A stretch of 64,000 nucleotides of DNA from Pseudonocardia sp. T1-2H (GTDB taxonomy: Bacteria; Actinomycetota; Actinomycetes; Mycobacteriales; Pseudonocardiaceae): positions 5,208,001 to 5,272,000 of the forward strand of contig NZ_JBBPCL010000001.1 of assembly GCF_038039215.1 (NCBI RefSeq), given 5' to 3'. The notes under the pieces are model-generated. The model saw only the letters and a program-made list of their open reading frames with translations. It ran no database searches and was not told where the DNA came from. The position numbers and the translations under genes were made by a program. Below, piece by piece: positions 27,201-38,656 of the stretch. How positions within the stretch are numbered: the stretch's first letter is position 1; each line of letters starts with the position of its first letter.

Positions 27201-30200
27201 CTATGCGGGCGTCGCGCCCGGGGTCGTCGGCGGCGTGGTCGGGAACACCCGACCGGGTGTCCACCGCATCGACACCTCCCCCTCCGACGACGGGGAACCG
27301 AGCGCGACGGCGTGTTCCCCGGCCGGGTTCTGGGTGAGCACGACGAGCAGCGGGGCGTCCGCCGGCGCGGCCAGCGTCGTCCCGTCGTCCGCGGGGCTCA
27401 ACAGTTGCTCCGCCCCGGGCCCGTCGGCCAGCGGGTCCCACCGCCCGGGCACCTCCGCGACGTCGACGGGCGCGTCCGAGCCCTCCTCGTTCGGCCTGCT
27501 GACATCGATCGGCCCGTAGTCCCCCTCGACCCGCACCCGCATCCGCAGCGGCGCCGCCGCCGCGTGCGGGTCGATGCCCAGGGCGGACAGCGACACGGGC
27601 AGCACCCAGGTGTCGGTGTCGAACACGTTGGTGTCCGTGACGCCGGTGAACCCGTTGACGGGCCGGGCGTCGAGCTCGGAGAAGCCGCCGCCGGTCATCG
27701 GGTGCGCGAGGTCGACGGTGCGGGCGACGAGCACGTCCGTCCCCGCCTCCTTGACCAGCCCGGTCGCGTGGTCCGGCACCCCGTCGCCGTCGACGTCGAA
27801 CTCGACGCTGGGCACCGTCGTCGCGCCGACGTCCGGGAGCGGGCCCCACATGGACACCGCCACCCCGATCGTGTCCCCGGACCGCGCGACGCCGACGTAG
27901 CGCAGGTCCCCGCCGTGCCCGGTCTCGTTCGCGACGCACTCGGTGATCCGCTGCGCGTCGCAGAGCGGCAGTTCCGGGCTGGTCGCGAGCAGCCGGAACA
28001 CCCCGGCACGGGAGCGGTAGGCCTGCCTGCCGCTGCCCTGGTCCACCCCGGTGCCGCTCAGCCGGACCCCGTCGTCCTCCGCCGTCGCGGTGAGGGACGA
28101 GACCGGTTTCGGTGCCGAGGTGACGGGCACCCGCAGCGTCGGCGAGCCGTCCGTCGGGACCAGGGTGACCAGGCCCGACGCGTCGGCGAGGTACTGCCGC
28201 GCCTGGCCGTCCTGGGTGAGTTCCAGGGTGGGGTCCGGCGTCCGGCGCAGGGCTTGCGGGTCGACGGTCAGCCGGACGTCGACCGTCTCGTCGAGGCCGG
28301 GCAGCACCCGGATCCGCGACGGCGAAGCCTCGATCGTCACGCCCGGCATCGTGGTGATCGCCTTGAAATCGACGTCCAGCGCGGCCGGGGTGTCGCCGGT
28401 GTTGCGGACGCTGATCCGTGCCCGGCGTTCCAGCGGCTCCCCGGGCGGGGCCTCGACCGCGCCGAACGCGACGCCGACGGCCCCCGGGTCGGTCGCGTTC
28501 CCGGCGAGCAGGGTGGTGCGGACGGCCGCCGCCGCGTCGACCCGGCCCGCGCCGACCCGCATCGGCGCGAACACCGGGCCCGCGTGGTTCTCACCGGCGT
28601 GGACGTCGCCGTCCGCGGTGTCGACGATCGCGGCCTTGATCTCCTGCGGCGTCCAGTCCGGGTGGGCCTGCCGGACCAGCGCCGCGACGCCGGCGACGAA
28701 CGGGGACGCCATCGACGTTCCGGTCTTGCTCGCCCGCCCGGAGCCGGTGCCGACGGCCGCGGACACGATCGACTGGCCGGGCGCCGCGACGTCCGGCTTC
28801 ACGCCCGGGCCCCGGCCGCCGCGCGCCGAGCTCTCGCTGATCGTGTCCTCGATCGACGGCGCGCTCACGTAGCGCATCCCGGCGAGCGTGCCGTCGAGGT
28901 GCAGGCGCAGCGTGCCGGCGTCGAGGGCGGAGCGCAGGGCGCCCGTCGAGCCGGCGTCGAGCTGGAACATCGGCAGGTCCTTCGTGCCGCCGATCTGCGT
29001 CGACCCGAAGTCCGCCTGGGCCGAGGTGAGCACCGCGCCGACGGCGCCCGCCGCGGAGGCCTCCTCCGCCCGCTGGACGGAGCCGCAGGGGCGGGCCGAG
29101 TCGGCGTCCGGCCAGTCCAGCCAGACGATGTTGCCGGCGGCGCGGGCGGCGTCCGCGGCGGAGTAGGGCGCGCAGCCCTGGGCGTTGGCCGCGGAGAGCG
29201 CCACCACGTCCCCGGTGACGTCCGGGACGCGCGCGAAGTTCACGCTGTACTGCCCCGAGACGGTCCGGGCCTCGGGCGCGAGCTGCTCGGCGCCGTCGAG
29301 GAGGACGCCGGCGTCCCGCACGTTGCCGACCGCCAGGACGTCCGGGCTGTTGGAGGGGGCGGTCCCGGCGTCGAACACGTCGCCCGCGTTGCCGGCGGCC
29401 GCGACGACCACGACGCCGTTGTCCACGAGCTTCTGCACGAACTCGTTGACCGGGTCGTCCGGGGCGGCGAAGTCCGAGCCGAGCGAGAGGTTGACGACGT
29501 CGAGCCGGTCGTCGAAGTCGCCGTCGCCGTCGGGGTCGAGGGCACGGTCGAGCCCGGCCGGGGTGAGCGCGGTGGAACCCTCGCAGCCGAAGATCCGGAT
29601 CGCGTAGAGGCTCGCCGCGGGGGCCGAGCCGGGGCCGATCCGCATGCCGTCGAGGGCGTCCGGGGTCAGCGCGCGGTAGTCCCCGGTGAAGGTGGTGCCG
29701 TCCGCGTTCTCACCGTAGCCCGCGGCCGTCCCGGCGACGTGGGTGCCGTGGCCGCCGCAGTCCAGCGGGTCGTCGTCCGGGTGCGGGACGGATCTCGCCG
29801 GGTCCGAGCTGCTGGAGTCGTAGTCGTCGCCGGCGAGGTCGACACCGCCGACGACCTTCTCGGTGGGGAACGTGCCCCTGCCGGCCCGTGCCGCCTCGTA
29901 GGCCTCGACCGTGCCGGGACCGCCGAGGTCCGCGTGGGTGTAGTCGATGCCGGTGTCGATGATCCCGATGCGGACGCCGTCGCCGAGCAGGCCGGTGTCC
30001 TGCCAGGTCTGCATCGCGCGGCCGAGCTGCGCCGCGGCGGAGTTGCTCGGGCGGGCGGGGGTGATCCGGCGGACCGAGCGGACGCCGGGTGTGGTGACCA
30101 GCCGGCGGACGGTCGCGGGGTCCGCCCGGACGGCGACGCCGGGGACGGCGTTGCTGGTCCGGTAGAGGCTCGCGCTCCCCCTCCGCTCCGCGCAGGGAAC

Positions 30201-30444
30201 CCAGGATCCGGTTCACCGCGGCGTCGATGCGCGTGCGGGCGTCCGCGGCGGCGCGGCGGGCGATGTCCCGGCCCCGCGGGAGGGCGGAGCTGTAGTCGGC
30301 GAAGGCCGAGGTGTCGTCGAACTCGACGAACACGGCGTCGGTGCCCGGGCGGGGCGCCGCTTCCGCGGGGGCTGCTCCGAACGTGACGAGGGTGGCGGTG
30401 AGGCCGAGGCCCACGATCACCCTGGGCCAGCGCGACGGCCTCAC
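27201..30444 (-). CDS. Secreted subtilisin-like (S8) serine protease, one-base frameshift near 30190
   Basis: About 1080 residues after removing one base. A signal peptide ends near APAEA (residue 30). The short prodomain holds the frame change: extra G in a run of five. The S8 domain has Asp in IIDTGIDYTHADL, His in GHGTHVAGTAAG, the oxyanion Asn in AAAGNAGD and Ser in GTSMASPFVAGVAAL. A PA-like insert (ASAAGAVGAVLT) lies between the Asn and Ser parts. The last 500 residues are beta-rich, with FnIII-like and DVDGDGVPDHAT-type segments. It should act outside the cell as a broad or wall-associated protease. There is no operon partner: leuB lies downstream and serA upstream, both separated by gaps of about 200 bases. 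Confidence 0.88.
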
Positions 30445-30611
30445 CCGGCATCCCCCTTCACCGGACCGGCGGACGCGGGACGGCGAAGGTGAACCTAGGG
30501 CGACTGAGCGTCAGTGATCGACATCCGAGCGTGAGGCGCACCGGATCGGGGGTGGGATCTCACGCGGGCGGGTGGGCGGGGTTGCGCTCTCCCCTCCCGG
30601 GCACGAGCGAA

Positions 30612-30648
30612 CGGCACTCTCGCTCACGAGGTATGAGCGAGAGTGCCG
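30612..30648 (-). terminator. Hairpin after serA
   Basis: A perfect 15-base stem (30612-30626 with 30634-30648), 25 bases past the serA stop. It shares 14 of 15 bases (CGAACGGCACYCTCG) with the hairpin after ilvC at 34312-34354. There is no T-tract. Confidence 0.65.
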
Positions 30649-30673
30649 AACGCGGAAGATCCACCAGGCGCGG

Positions 30674-32284
30674 TCAGTCGTCGAACGAGATCAGGCGGGT
30701 GGTCCTGGCCCCCACCGACGCGCCGATCGGGCCCAGCACACCCGGGTCGATGGCGCGGTCCACGCGGAGCAGCATGATCGCGTCCGTGCCGTCGGTGGTC
30801 TGACTGATCTGCGCGGCCTCGATGTTCACCGCGGCCTCGCCCAGCAGCGAGCCGACGCGGCCCATGACGCCGGGCCGGTCCTCGTACTCGAGCAGCAGGA
30901 CCTCGCCCTCGGCGCGCAGGTCGAAGTGGCGGCCGTTGACCTCGACGAGCTTCTCGGTCTGCGCGCGCCCGGTGAGGGTGCCGGACACGGTGATCGACTC
31001 GCCGTCGGGCATCGCGGCGCGCAGCTGCACGACCGAGCGGTGGTTCTCGCTCTCCGGCGCGGTGGTGAGCTCGACGGCGACGCCCCGCTCGGCGGCGAGC
31101 GCCGGGACGTTGACGAACGTGACCTGGTCCTCGACGACGTGGGTGAACACCCCGCGCAGCGCGGCCAGGGAGAGCACCGAGACGTCGTCCGACGCCAGCT
31201 CACCGGCGACGTCGACGGTCACCGACGTGGGCAGCCGGCCGGCGACGGCGTAGAGCACCGTGCCGAGCTTCTGCACCAGCGGCAGCCACGGCCGGACCTC
31301 CTCGCCGACCGAGCCGTTGATCTGCACGTTCACCGCGTCCGGCACGAACTCGCCGGCCAGGGCGAGCTGCACGGACCGGGCGACGTCCGTGCCCGCGCGG
31401 TCCTGCGCCTCGTCCGTGGACGCGCCGAGGTGCGGGGTGACGGTGATGTTCTCCAGCTCGAACATGGGGCTGGAGGTGGTGGGCTCCTTGACGTAGACGT
31501 CGATGCCGGCGCCGCCCACGTGCCCGGAGCGCACGGCCTCGGCAAGCGCGTCCTCGTCGATCAGGCCGCCGCGCGCGGCGTTGACGATCAGCACGCCCGG
31601 CTTGGTGAGGGCGAGCTGGTCCTTGCCGATCAGACCGAGGGTCTCCGGCGTCTTCGGCAGGTGGATCGAGATCGCGTCGGCGCGGCGCAGCAGGTCGTCC
31701 AGGCTCATCAGCTCGATGCCGAGCTGGGCGGCGCGGGCCGGCGCGACGTAGGGGTCGTACGCGATCAGCTCGACGCCGAAGGCCGCCAGCCGCTGCGCGA
31801 CGAGCTGGCCGATCTTGCCGAGGCCGACGATGCCGACGGTCTTGCCGTTCAGCTCGACGCCGCTGTAGCTGCTGCGCTTCCACTGGCCCTGACGCAGGCT
31901 CGCGTCCGCGGCCGGGATGTGCCGGGCGGTGGCGAGCAGCAGCGCGACGGCGTGCTCGGCGGCGGAGACGATGTTCGACGTCGGCGCGTTGACGACCATC
32001 ACACCGTGCGCCGTCGCGGCCGGCACGTCGACGTTGTCGAGGCCGACACCCGCGCGGGCGACGATCTTCAGCCGGGTGGAGGCGGCGAGGGCCTCGGCGT
32101 CGACCTTGGTGGCCGAGCGCACGAGCAGCGCGTCGGCGTCGGCGATGGCGGTTAGCAGGGCGGTGCGGTCCGTCCCGTCGACGTGGCGGATCTCGACGTC
32201 GGATCCCAGGAGCTCCACCGCGGAGGGCGCGAGCTTCTCGGCCAGGAGGACGACAGGACGGCTCGGACTGGTGACGGTGCTCAC
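30674..32284 (-). CDS. serA: D-3-phosphoglycerate dehydrogenase
   Basis: 536 residues from the GTG at 32284. First step of serine synthesis, oxidising 3-phosphoglycerate with NAD+. Order: catalytic domain with RSATKVDAE, Rossmann [14 protein letters not shown] (about 145-158), [13 protein letters not shown] with the active arginine, then [12 protein letters not shown] with the histidine. An intervening allosteric-type domain and a C-terminal ACT domain ([18 protein letters not shown]) follow. This long, four-domain form is the mycobacterial type, inhibited by serine. It ends in the hairpin at 30612. Confidence 0.95.
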   Translation of the reverse strand: MSTVTSPSRPVVLLAEKLAPSAVELLGSDVEIRHVDGTDRTALLTAIADADALLVRSATKVDAEALAASTRLKIVARAGVGLDNVDVPAATAHGVMVVNAPTSNIVSAAEHAVALLLATARHIPAADASLRQGQWKRSSYSGVELNGKTVGIVGLGKIGQLVAQRLAAFGVELIAYDPYVAPARAAQLGIELMSLDDLLRRADAISIHLPKTPETLGLIGKDQLALTKPGVLIVNAARGGLIDEDALAEAVRSGHVGGAGIDVYVKEPTTSSPMFELENITVTPHLGASTDEAQDRAGTDVARSVQLALAGEFVPDAVNVQINGSVGEEVRPWLPLVQKLGTVLYAVAGRLPTSVTVDVAGELASDDVSVLSLAALRGVFTHVVEDQVTFVNVPALAAERGVAVELTTAPESENHRSVVQLRAAMPDGESITVSGTLTGRAQTEKLVEVNGRHFDLRAEGEVLLLEYEDRPGVMGRVGSLLGEAAVNIEAAQISQTTDGTDAIMLLRVDRAIDPGVLGPIGASVGARTTRLISFDD

Positions 32285-32340
32285 GGTGCTGCGATGCTCC
32301 CCGGATCGGGACGTGCGTGTGGACGGCGGACGCAGCGATT

Positions 32341-33171
32341 CTAGGTCTCCGACGCCGCGGCGCCTCCCCCGCCGTGGGGGATCGACACCGCGCATTCGTC
32401 ACGGCCGGATGAACCGAGCGGCGCAACGGGCTTCGTCCCCGTCACCACGGCCGCCGCGACCCACGGCCCGCCGTACCAGAACCGCGGGCCGAGCCCACGC
32501 CGACGCAGGCCCGTGACACCGTGCTCGGCCAGCACGGACTCGTAGTCGTGGACGTGCCGGAAGTCGACGAGCGCGAGGCGGCCCCCGGGACGGAGCACCC
32601 GCACGGCCTCGGCGACGGCCGCCGCCCTGCCCTCGGCGGACGGGATGGTGTGGATCGCGAGGCTGGACACGACGACGTCGAACTCGCCGTCGGCGAAGGG
32701 CATCGCGGACATGTCGCCGGTGCAGAGATCCACCCGATCGGATACGCCCTCGGCGACGGCATTCGCGCGTGTCGCGTCCACCGAGCCGGGCCGGTCGGTC
32801 CCGGCCCACAGGTCCAGGCCGACCGCGCGGCCCGACCGCAGCCGGCCGGCGACGAGCAGGAGCACCGCGCCCCGGCCGCACCCCATGTCCAGCACGCGGT
32901 CGCTGCCGCGCAGCCACAGCCCCTCGATGATCTTCGCCCAGACGGCGTACCTCCCGCGCAGGGTCGTGAACAGGTAGGACGCGGCCGACGCCAGCAGGTA
33001 CCCGCCGACGACCAGCTCCCAGACGAGCGCCGCGAGGGGCCATCCGGCGGAGGCCCCGCCCGCCAGGAGGGTGACGAGGGCCAGGACCAGCAGGGCGAGC
33101 CCGAGGCCGCCCAGCAGGGCCGGCACGAAGGGCGCGTCGACCCCGTACCGCCCGTGTCGCCTGCCGGCCAT
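32341..33171 (-). CDS. Membrane-anchored SAM-dependent methyltransferase
   Basis: 276 residues, start ATG at 33171 with GGAGG seven bases before. Two N-terminal helices (about 15-38 and 45-66) are followed by a class I methyltransferase domain: [14 protein letters not shown] near 94, [16 protein letters not shown], and [13 protein letters not shown]. The tail is unstructured. The substrate is unknown; an anchored methyltransferase could modify a lipid or an envelope molecule. Its stop lies 56 bases from the serA start. Confidence 0.75.
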   Translation of the reverse strand: MAGRRHGRYGVDAPFVPALLGGLGLALLVLALVTLLAGGASAGWPLAALVWELVVGGYLLASAASYLFTTLRGRYAVWAKIIEGLWLRGSDRVLDMGCGRGAVLLLVAGRLRSGRAVGLDLWAGTDRPGSVDATRANAVAEGVSDRVDLCTGDMSAMPFADGEFDVVVSSLAIHTIPSAEGRAAAVAEAVRVLRPGGRLALVDFRHVHDYESVLAEHGVTGLRRRGLGPRFWYGGPWVAAAVVTGTKPVAPLGSSGRDECAVSIPHGGGGAAASET

Positions 33172-33235
33172 GCGCCCTCCTCCCCCGGAAGGTGCAGCCT
33201 GCCCCGAGCCGGCCCGGTGCGCCAGCGGGCCTCGC

Positions 33236-34234
33236 TCAGGCCGCGGCGAGCCCGGTCTGCTCGGCCAGCAGCTCGAAGGAACGGAACCAGCCCGCGCGGT
33301 CCACCACCGGGCACATCACGATCAGCTCATCCGCGTCCGCGCGCGCCGCGAAGTCCTCCAGGTAGCGGGTGACGACGTCCGGTGTTCCGGCCGCGGTGAA
33401 GCGCGTCATGGAGCGGACCTGCTCGCCGGCCGGCATGTCGAGGACCGCGTCGGCCTCGTCGTCGGTCAGCGTGCGCTCACCGGCGCGCAGGAACTGCTTG
33501 ACCCGGGTGCGCTGGACGGCCCGCAGCCGCCGGGCCGCCTCGTCCGCGGAGTCCGCGGCGACGACGTTCACCCCGGCCATCACGTGCGGCGCGCCGAGCT
33601 GCGCCGACGGCCGGAACTCGCGCCGGTACACCGCCACGGCCTGCTCCAGCGCGTCCGGGGCGAAGTGCGAGGCGAAGACGTACGGCAGCCCGAGGACGGC
33701 GGCGACCTGCGCCCCGTACAGCGACGAGCCCAGGATCGACAGCGGCACCTCGGTGCCCTGGCCGGGGAACGCCTCCACGCCCGGCACGAGGCTCTCCTCC
33801 GACAGGAAGCCCTGCAGCTCCTGGACGTCCTGCGGGAACCGGTCCGAGGCCCGGGGGTCCCGGCGCAGCGCCGCGAACGTCTGCTGGTCCGTGCCCGGGG
33901 CGCGGCCGAGGCCCAGCTCGATGCGGCCGGGGTGCAGCGTCGCGAGGGTCCCGAACTGCTCGGCGACCTGCAACGGCGAGTGGTTCGGCAGCATCACGCC
34001 GCCCGCGCCGAGCGTGATCCGCTCGGTGTTCGCCGCGACGTGCCCGATCAGCACGCTCGTCGCCGACGACGCGATGGAGCGCATGTTGTGGTGCTCGGCG
34101 TACCAGATCCGGCGGAAGCCCCAGCCCTCGGCGCGCTGCGCCAGGCTGACGCTCGCCTCCAGCCCCTCCTTGATCGTCTCGCCCTTCCCGACGGAGGCGA
34201 GATCGAGTACGGACAGCGGCAGGGGCAAGGACAC
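33236..34234 (-). CDS. Luciferase-like (LLM class) flavin-dependent oxidoreductase
   Basis: 332 residues. I chose the GTG at 34234 because GGAGG lies eight bases before it; the frame is open further to 34336 without a better start. The LLM barrel is clear: [65 protein letters not shown] and [10 protein letters not shown]. This is the MsnO8-like subgroup, which uses FMN (some actinobacterial relatives use F420). The reaction is not known. It lies downstream of ilvC with a hairpin between, so it is likely its own unit. Confidence 0.88.
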   Translation of the reverse strand: MSLPLPLSVLDLASVGKGETIKEGLEASVSLAQRAEGWGFRRIWYAEHHNMRSIASSATSVLIGHVAANTERITLGAGGVMLPNHSPLQVAEQFGTLATLHPGRIELGLGRAPGTDQQTFAALRRDPRASDRFPQDVQELQGFLSEESLVPGVEAFPGQGTEVPLSILGSSLYGAQVAAVLGLPYVFASHFAPDALEQAVAVYRREFRPSAQLGAPHVMAGVNVVAADSADEAARRLRAVQRTRVKQFLRAGERTLTDDEADAVLDMPAGEQVRSMTRFTAAGTPDVVTRYLEDFAARADADELIVMCPVVDRAGWFRSFELLAEQTGLAAA

Positions 34235-34311
34235 GACAGGAACCTCCGGGGAGACGACTACTAACGAGGACAACGCCGCGGCGCCGCCCCGTCTTCCGCC
34301 CCCGGACGCAC

Positions 34312-34354
34312 GAACGGCACCCTCGTGCGGACCCACCGCACGAGAGTGCCGTTC
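34312..34354 (-). terminator. Hairpin after ilvC
   Basis: A 19-base stem with a single mismatch (34312-34330 with 34336-34354), 18 bases past the ilvC stop. It shares the sequence CGAACGGCACYCTCG with the serA hairpin. Confidence 0.65.
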
Positions 34355-34371
34355 TGAGGACCCCTACGGGG

Positions 34372-35394
<1,023 letters not shown>

Positions 35395-35416
35395 TCAGCG
35401 GATCTTGGAATGGGGT

Positions 35417-35923
35417 CTAGCGGACGGCGCTGGCCGTGATCGAACGGGGACCGCGGCCGACGGCCACCATCCCGGACTGCACCATCTCGCGGATCCCGTA
35501 GGGCTCGAGCATGCGCAGCAGCGCGTTGAGCTTGTCCATCGTGCCTGTCGCCTCGATGGTCAGCGCCTCGGGTGCCACGTCGACCACCTTCGCGCGGAAG
35601 AGCTGCGCGGCCTCGAGCACCTGGCTGCGCACGCCGGCGTCGGCCCGCACCTTGACGAGCAGCAGCTCGCGCTGCACGGAGGCGGCGGGCTCCAGCTCGA
35701 CGATCTTGATGACGTTGACCAGCTTGTTGAGCTGCTTGGTCACCTGCTCGAGCGGGAAGTCGTCGACGGAGACCACGATCGTCATCCGGGAGACGCCCGG
35801 CTGCTCGGTCTGCCCGACGGCGAGGGAGATGATGTTGAAGCTGCGCCGGGAGAACAGGCCCGAGACCCGGGCCAGGACGCCGGGCTTGTCCTCGACGAGG
35901 ACGGAGAGCGTGTGCGTTTCCAT
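35417..35923 (-). CDS. ilvN: Acetolactate synthase small (regulatory) subunit
   Basis: 168 residues. An ACT domain at the N-terminus (LSVLVEDKPGVLARVSGLFSRR) binds valine for feedback inhibition, followed by a second ACT-like C-terminal domain (ALTIEATGTMDKLNALLRML). It stimulates IlvB. Its start overlaps or abuts the ilvB stop at 35923. Normal length. Confidence 0.96.
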   Translation of the reverse strand: METHTLSVLVEDKPGVLARVSGLFSRRSFNIISLAVGQTEQPGVSRMTIVVSVDDFPLEQVTKQLNKLVNVIKIVELEPAASVQRELLLVKVRADAGVRSQVLEAAQLFRAKVVDVAPEALTIEATGTMDKLNALLRMLEPYGIREMVQSGMVAVGRGPRSITASAVR

Positions 35924-37878
35924 CAGTCTTCCGCCCCGTCGTGCAGCGCCTGCTCGGTCACCGCGGACACCTCGTCGACGCCGGCCGAGCAGCCATCGCC
36001 CTCGAACAGCGGCCGGATGCCCCGCGCGGCCATGACCTCGTCGTTACCCGTGCCGGCGGCGACCATCGGCCACACCTGCGCGTCCGCCCCGACCGTGAAG
36101 TCGATGACGACCGGCTGGTCGTTGATCTCCATGGCCTGGGTGATCACGCGGTCCACGTCGTCCTTGGACTCCGCGCGCAGCCCGACGCAGCCCATGGCCT
36201 CGGCGAGCAGCTTGAAGTCCGGGATCCGGTGCTTGTGCGTGCCGAGGTCCGTGCTCGAGTAGCGCTGCTCGTAGAACAGCGTCTGCCACTGCCGGACCAT
36301 CCCCAGGTTGCCGTTGTTGATCACAGCCACCTTGATCGGGATGCCCTCGATCGCGCAGGTGGCGAGCTCCTGGTTGGTCATCTGGAAGCAGCCGTCGCCG
36401 TCGATCGCCCAGACGACCGCGTCCGGCAGGCCGGTCTTCGCGCCCATCGCGGCCGGGACGGCGTAGCCCATCGTCCCGAGGCCGCCGGAGTTCAGCCAGG
36501 TCCGCGGCTTCTCGTACTTGACGAACTGCGCGGCCCACATCTGGTGCTGCCCGACCCCCGCGGCGTAGAGCGCGTCCGGGCCGGCGATGGCGCCGATCCG
36601 CTCGATGACGTACTGCGGGGACAACGAGCCGTCGTCCGGCCAGTCGTAGCCGAGCGGGAAGGTCTCGCGCCAGCTGTCGAGCTGGGCCCACCAGGCGGTC
36701 AGGTCCGCGGCGCCGTGGGTGTCGCGTTCGGCACGCACGGCGTCGATCAGCTCGACGAGGACCTCCTTGCAGTCGCCCACGATCGGGACGTCCGCACGGC
36801 GGTTCTTGCTGATCTCGGCCGGGTCGATGTCCGCGTGCACGATCTTCGCGCCGGGCGCGAAGGTCGAGAGCTGGCCGGTGACCCGGTCGTCGAAGCGGGC
36901 GCCGAGGGTGATCAGCAGGTCCGAGCGCTGCATCGCCCCGACCGCGGACACCGTGCCGTGCATGCCGGGCATGCCGACGTGCTGGCGGTGGCTGTCCGGG
37001 AAGGCCCCGCGCGCCATCAGGGTGGTGACGACCGGGATGTTCGTGAGCTCGGCGATCTCCATCAGCTCGGCCGTGGCCTCGGCCTTGAGCACCCCGCCGC
37101 CGACGTAGAGCACCGGACGGCGGGCGGCGGCGATCAGCTTCGCGGCCTCGCGGATCTGCTTCCCGTGCGGCCGGGTCGTCGGCCGGTATCCGGGGAGCTT
37201 CAGCTCGGGCGGCCAGGTGAAGGTGGTCCGGGCCTGCAGCGCGTCCTTGGAGATGTCCACCAGCACCGGGCCGGGTCGGCCCGTGGCGGCCAGGTGGAAC
37301 GCCTCGGCGATCGCCCGCGGGATCTCCGCGGCGTCGGTCACCAGCATGTTGTGCTTCGTCACCGGCATGGTGATGCCCGTGATGTCGGCCTCCTGGAACG
37401 CGTCCGTGCCGATCAGCGGCCGGGCGACCTGCCCGGTGATCGCGACGATCGGGACGGAGTCCATGTGCGCGTCGGCGAGCGGGGTGATCAGGTTCGTCGC
37501 GCCGGGTCCGGAGGTCGCCATGCAGACGCCCACCCGTCCCGTGGCCTGCGCGTACCCGGTCGCCGCGTGGCCCGCGCCCTGCTCGTGCCGGACGAGGACG
37601 TGGCGCACCTTCGTCGAGTCCAGCAGTGGGTCGTAGGCCGGGAGGATCGCGCCGCCCGGGATGCCGAACACGGTGTCGCAGCCGATCGACTCCAGCGCGC
37701 GGACCAGCGACTGCGCGCCGGTCATGGGCTCGGCGTCGACGCGCGGACCGGGCGGGGTGCCGTTCTGCTCCGGCGCGGAACGCTGCACGGGAGCGCCCGG
37801 CGCGGGTACTCCGGCGCGGCCCGGCGGCGGTGCCGGTTTCGGTCCCGGCGGGCCGGGACGGGGCGTGGCGGTGGTCAT
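35923..37878 (-). CDS. ilvB: Acetolactate synthase large (catalytic) subunit
   Basis: 651 residues from the ATG at 37878, which has GAGG upstream. A longer frame to 37929 was rejected because that ATG sits right after the T-run of the attenuator. A 50-residue Pro-rich N-terminal extension precedes the enzyme: [28 protein letters not shown] with the TPP glutamate, [10 protein letters not shown], and the TPP/Mg motif GDGCFQM...NN. It condenses pyruvate (or pyruvate with 2-ketobutyrate) for valine, leucine and isoleucine. It is first in ilvB-ilvN-ilvC and is preceded by a leader peptide and terminator. Confidence 0.96.
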   Translation of the reverse strand: MTTATPRPGPPGPKPAPPPGRAGVPAPGAPVQRSAPEQNGTPPGPRVDAEPMTGAQSLVRALESIGCDTVFGIPGGAILPAYDPLLDSTKVRHVLVRHEQGAGHAATGYAQATGRVGVCMATSGPGATNLITPLADAHMDSVPIVAITGQVARPLIGTDAFQEADITGITMPVTKHNMLVTDAAEIPRAIAEAFHLAATGRPGPVLVDISKDALQARTTFTWPPELKLPGYRPTTRPHGKQIREAAKLIAAARRPVLYVGGGVLKAEATAELMEIAELTNIPVVTTLMARGAFPDSHRQHVGMPGMHGTVSAVGAMQRSDLLITLGARFDDRVTGQLSTFAPGAKIVHADIDPAEISKNRRADVPIVGDCKEVLVELIDAVRAERDTHGAADLTAWWAQLDSWRETFPLGYDWPDDGSLSPQYVIERIGAIAGPDALYAAGVGQHQMWAAQFVKYEKPRTWLNSGGLGTMGYAVPAAMGAKTGLPDAVVWAIDGDGCFQMTNQELATCAIEGIPIKVAVINNGNLGMVRQWQTLFYEQRYSSTDLGTHKHRIPDFKLLAEAMGCVGLRAESKDDVDRVITQAMEINDQPVVIDFTVGADAQVWPMVAAGTGNDEVMAARGIRPLFEGDGCSAGVDEVSAVTEQALHDGAED

Positions 37879-37930
37879 CTGGGCTCTGCCTCGCTGGAGA
37901 TCGATGGGCTGAGATCTGGTGCCGGACATG

Positions 37931-37966
37931 AAAAAACCCCCGCCGCCTGAACAGGCGTTGCGAGGG
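37931..37966 (-). terminator. ilvB attenuator terminator
   Basis: A 13-base-pair stem (CCCTCGC then CGCCTG, paired with CAGGCG then GCGGGGG, with an AA bulge) followed by six T. It is the only clear T-tract terminator in the window, placed between the leader peptide and ilvB. Alternative pairings exist with CAGGCG and CGCCTG copies inside the leader gene. Confidence 0.85.
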
Positions 37967-37997
37967 TGCGCGTCGTCGACCGAGTACTCGAAGCTAC

Positions 37998-38045
37998 TCA
38001 GGCGGTGACGCGCCTGGGAAGTACGAGAATTCGGATCGCGGACAT
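37998..38045 (-). CDS. Branched-chain amino acid leader peptide (15 residues)
   Basis: [15 protein letters not shown], with Ile, Ile, Leu, Val, Leu and Val in 15 codons, just upstream of the ilvB terminator. Ribosome stalling at these codons when branched-chain amino acids are short should prevent the terminator from forming. Comparable leader peptides precede ilvB in Streptomyces and Corynebacterium. A -10 box ends eight bases before the ATG, so the leader transcript is probably leaderless. Confidence 0.85.
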   Translation of the reverse strand: MSAIRILVLPRRVTA

Positions 38046-38052
38046 GCCGAGG

Positions 38053-38083
38053 ACGCTAGCACGCTTCGGCGGCGCGGCGACAA
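38053..38083 (-). promoter_or_regulatory. Likely ilvB promoter
   Basis: On the minus strand, TTGTCG (38078-38083) and TAGCGT (38053-38058) with 19 bases between, ending eight bases before the leader ATG. The same TAGCGT hexamer serves the SARP-type promoter at 18471. Confidence 0.5.
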
Positions 38084-38172
38084 CCGGCTGGGACGGTCGT
38101 CCCGGATCGTGGGAGGCGTCACGCACCCCGGGCCGGTGCGCCCGGGGCGTGGCGCGGTGCGACGATGGGGCC

Positions 38173-38592
38173 GTGAGCAGTGCCGACGAGCCGAAGGACA
38201 GCACCCCGGAGCAGCCCGCGCCGCAGCAGCTCGTGTTCCAGCCCTCCCGGCTCACGATCCTCGCGGTGGTGGCGTTCTGCGTCTTCGCCGTCCCGTTCGC
38301 CTTTGGCGCCCCGTGGCTCTGGCTCGTCTACCTGCTGCCCGTCGCGCTCGTCGTGTGGATCGTCCGCGTCCGCACCACGGTGGACCCGGAGTCCGTCACC
38401 GTTCGGCGGGTGCTCGGAGGCAGGCGCGTACGGTGGGACGCGATCAGTTCGCTGCGACTGGGCAAGAAATCCCGGGTCAGCGCGATCCTGAACGACGGCG
38501 AGGAGTTACCGCTGCCCGCCGTCCGGGTCCGAGACCTTCCCGTGCTCGCCGTCGTCAGCGGCGGGCGGTTCACCTTCCCGACCGACGAGTGA
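38173..38592 (+). CDS. PH-domain membrane protein (CFP6-like)
   Basis: 139 residues from the GTG at 38173. Two adjacent helices (about 28-45 and 48-66) are followed by a bacterial PH domain ([29 protein letters not shown]). In mycobacteria the same position beside ilvB is held by cfp6 (Rv3004), a small protein with this fold, of unknown function. Divergent from ilvB; ilvD follows after 64 bases on the same strand. Confidence 0.8.
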   Translation: MSSADEPKDSTPEQPAPQQLVFQPSRLTILAVVAFCVFAVPFAFGAPWLWLVYLLPVALVVWIVRVRTTVDPESVTVRRVLGGRRVRWDAISSLRLGKKSRVSAILNDGEELPLPAVRVRDLPVLAVVSGGRFTFPTDE

Positions 38593-38656
38593 CCCCGGGG
38601 CGTCCCCAGAACGACCGAGGACGGCCCCGAGTGCCACCGGCACAAGGAGCCCACAG

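Noticed and set aside
37879..37929. The longer ilvB start (ATG at 37929)
   Set aside because: The codon follows directly on the T-run of the attenuator and has no ribosome site. The ATG at 37878 is preceded by GAGG.
35941..37950. A 669-codon plus-strand frame opposite ilvB
   Set aside because: It is the antisense shadow of a fully conserved gene. Arg/Gly/Val-rich composition and no domain. The same reasoning removes the other long antisense frames, for example 3178-4497, 15463-18054, 27126-30386 and 38570-40582.
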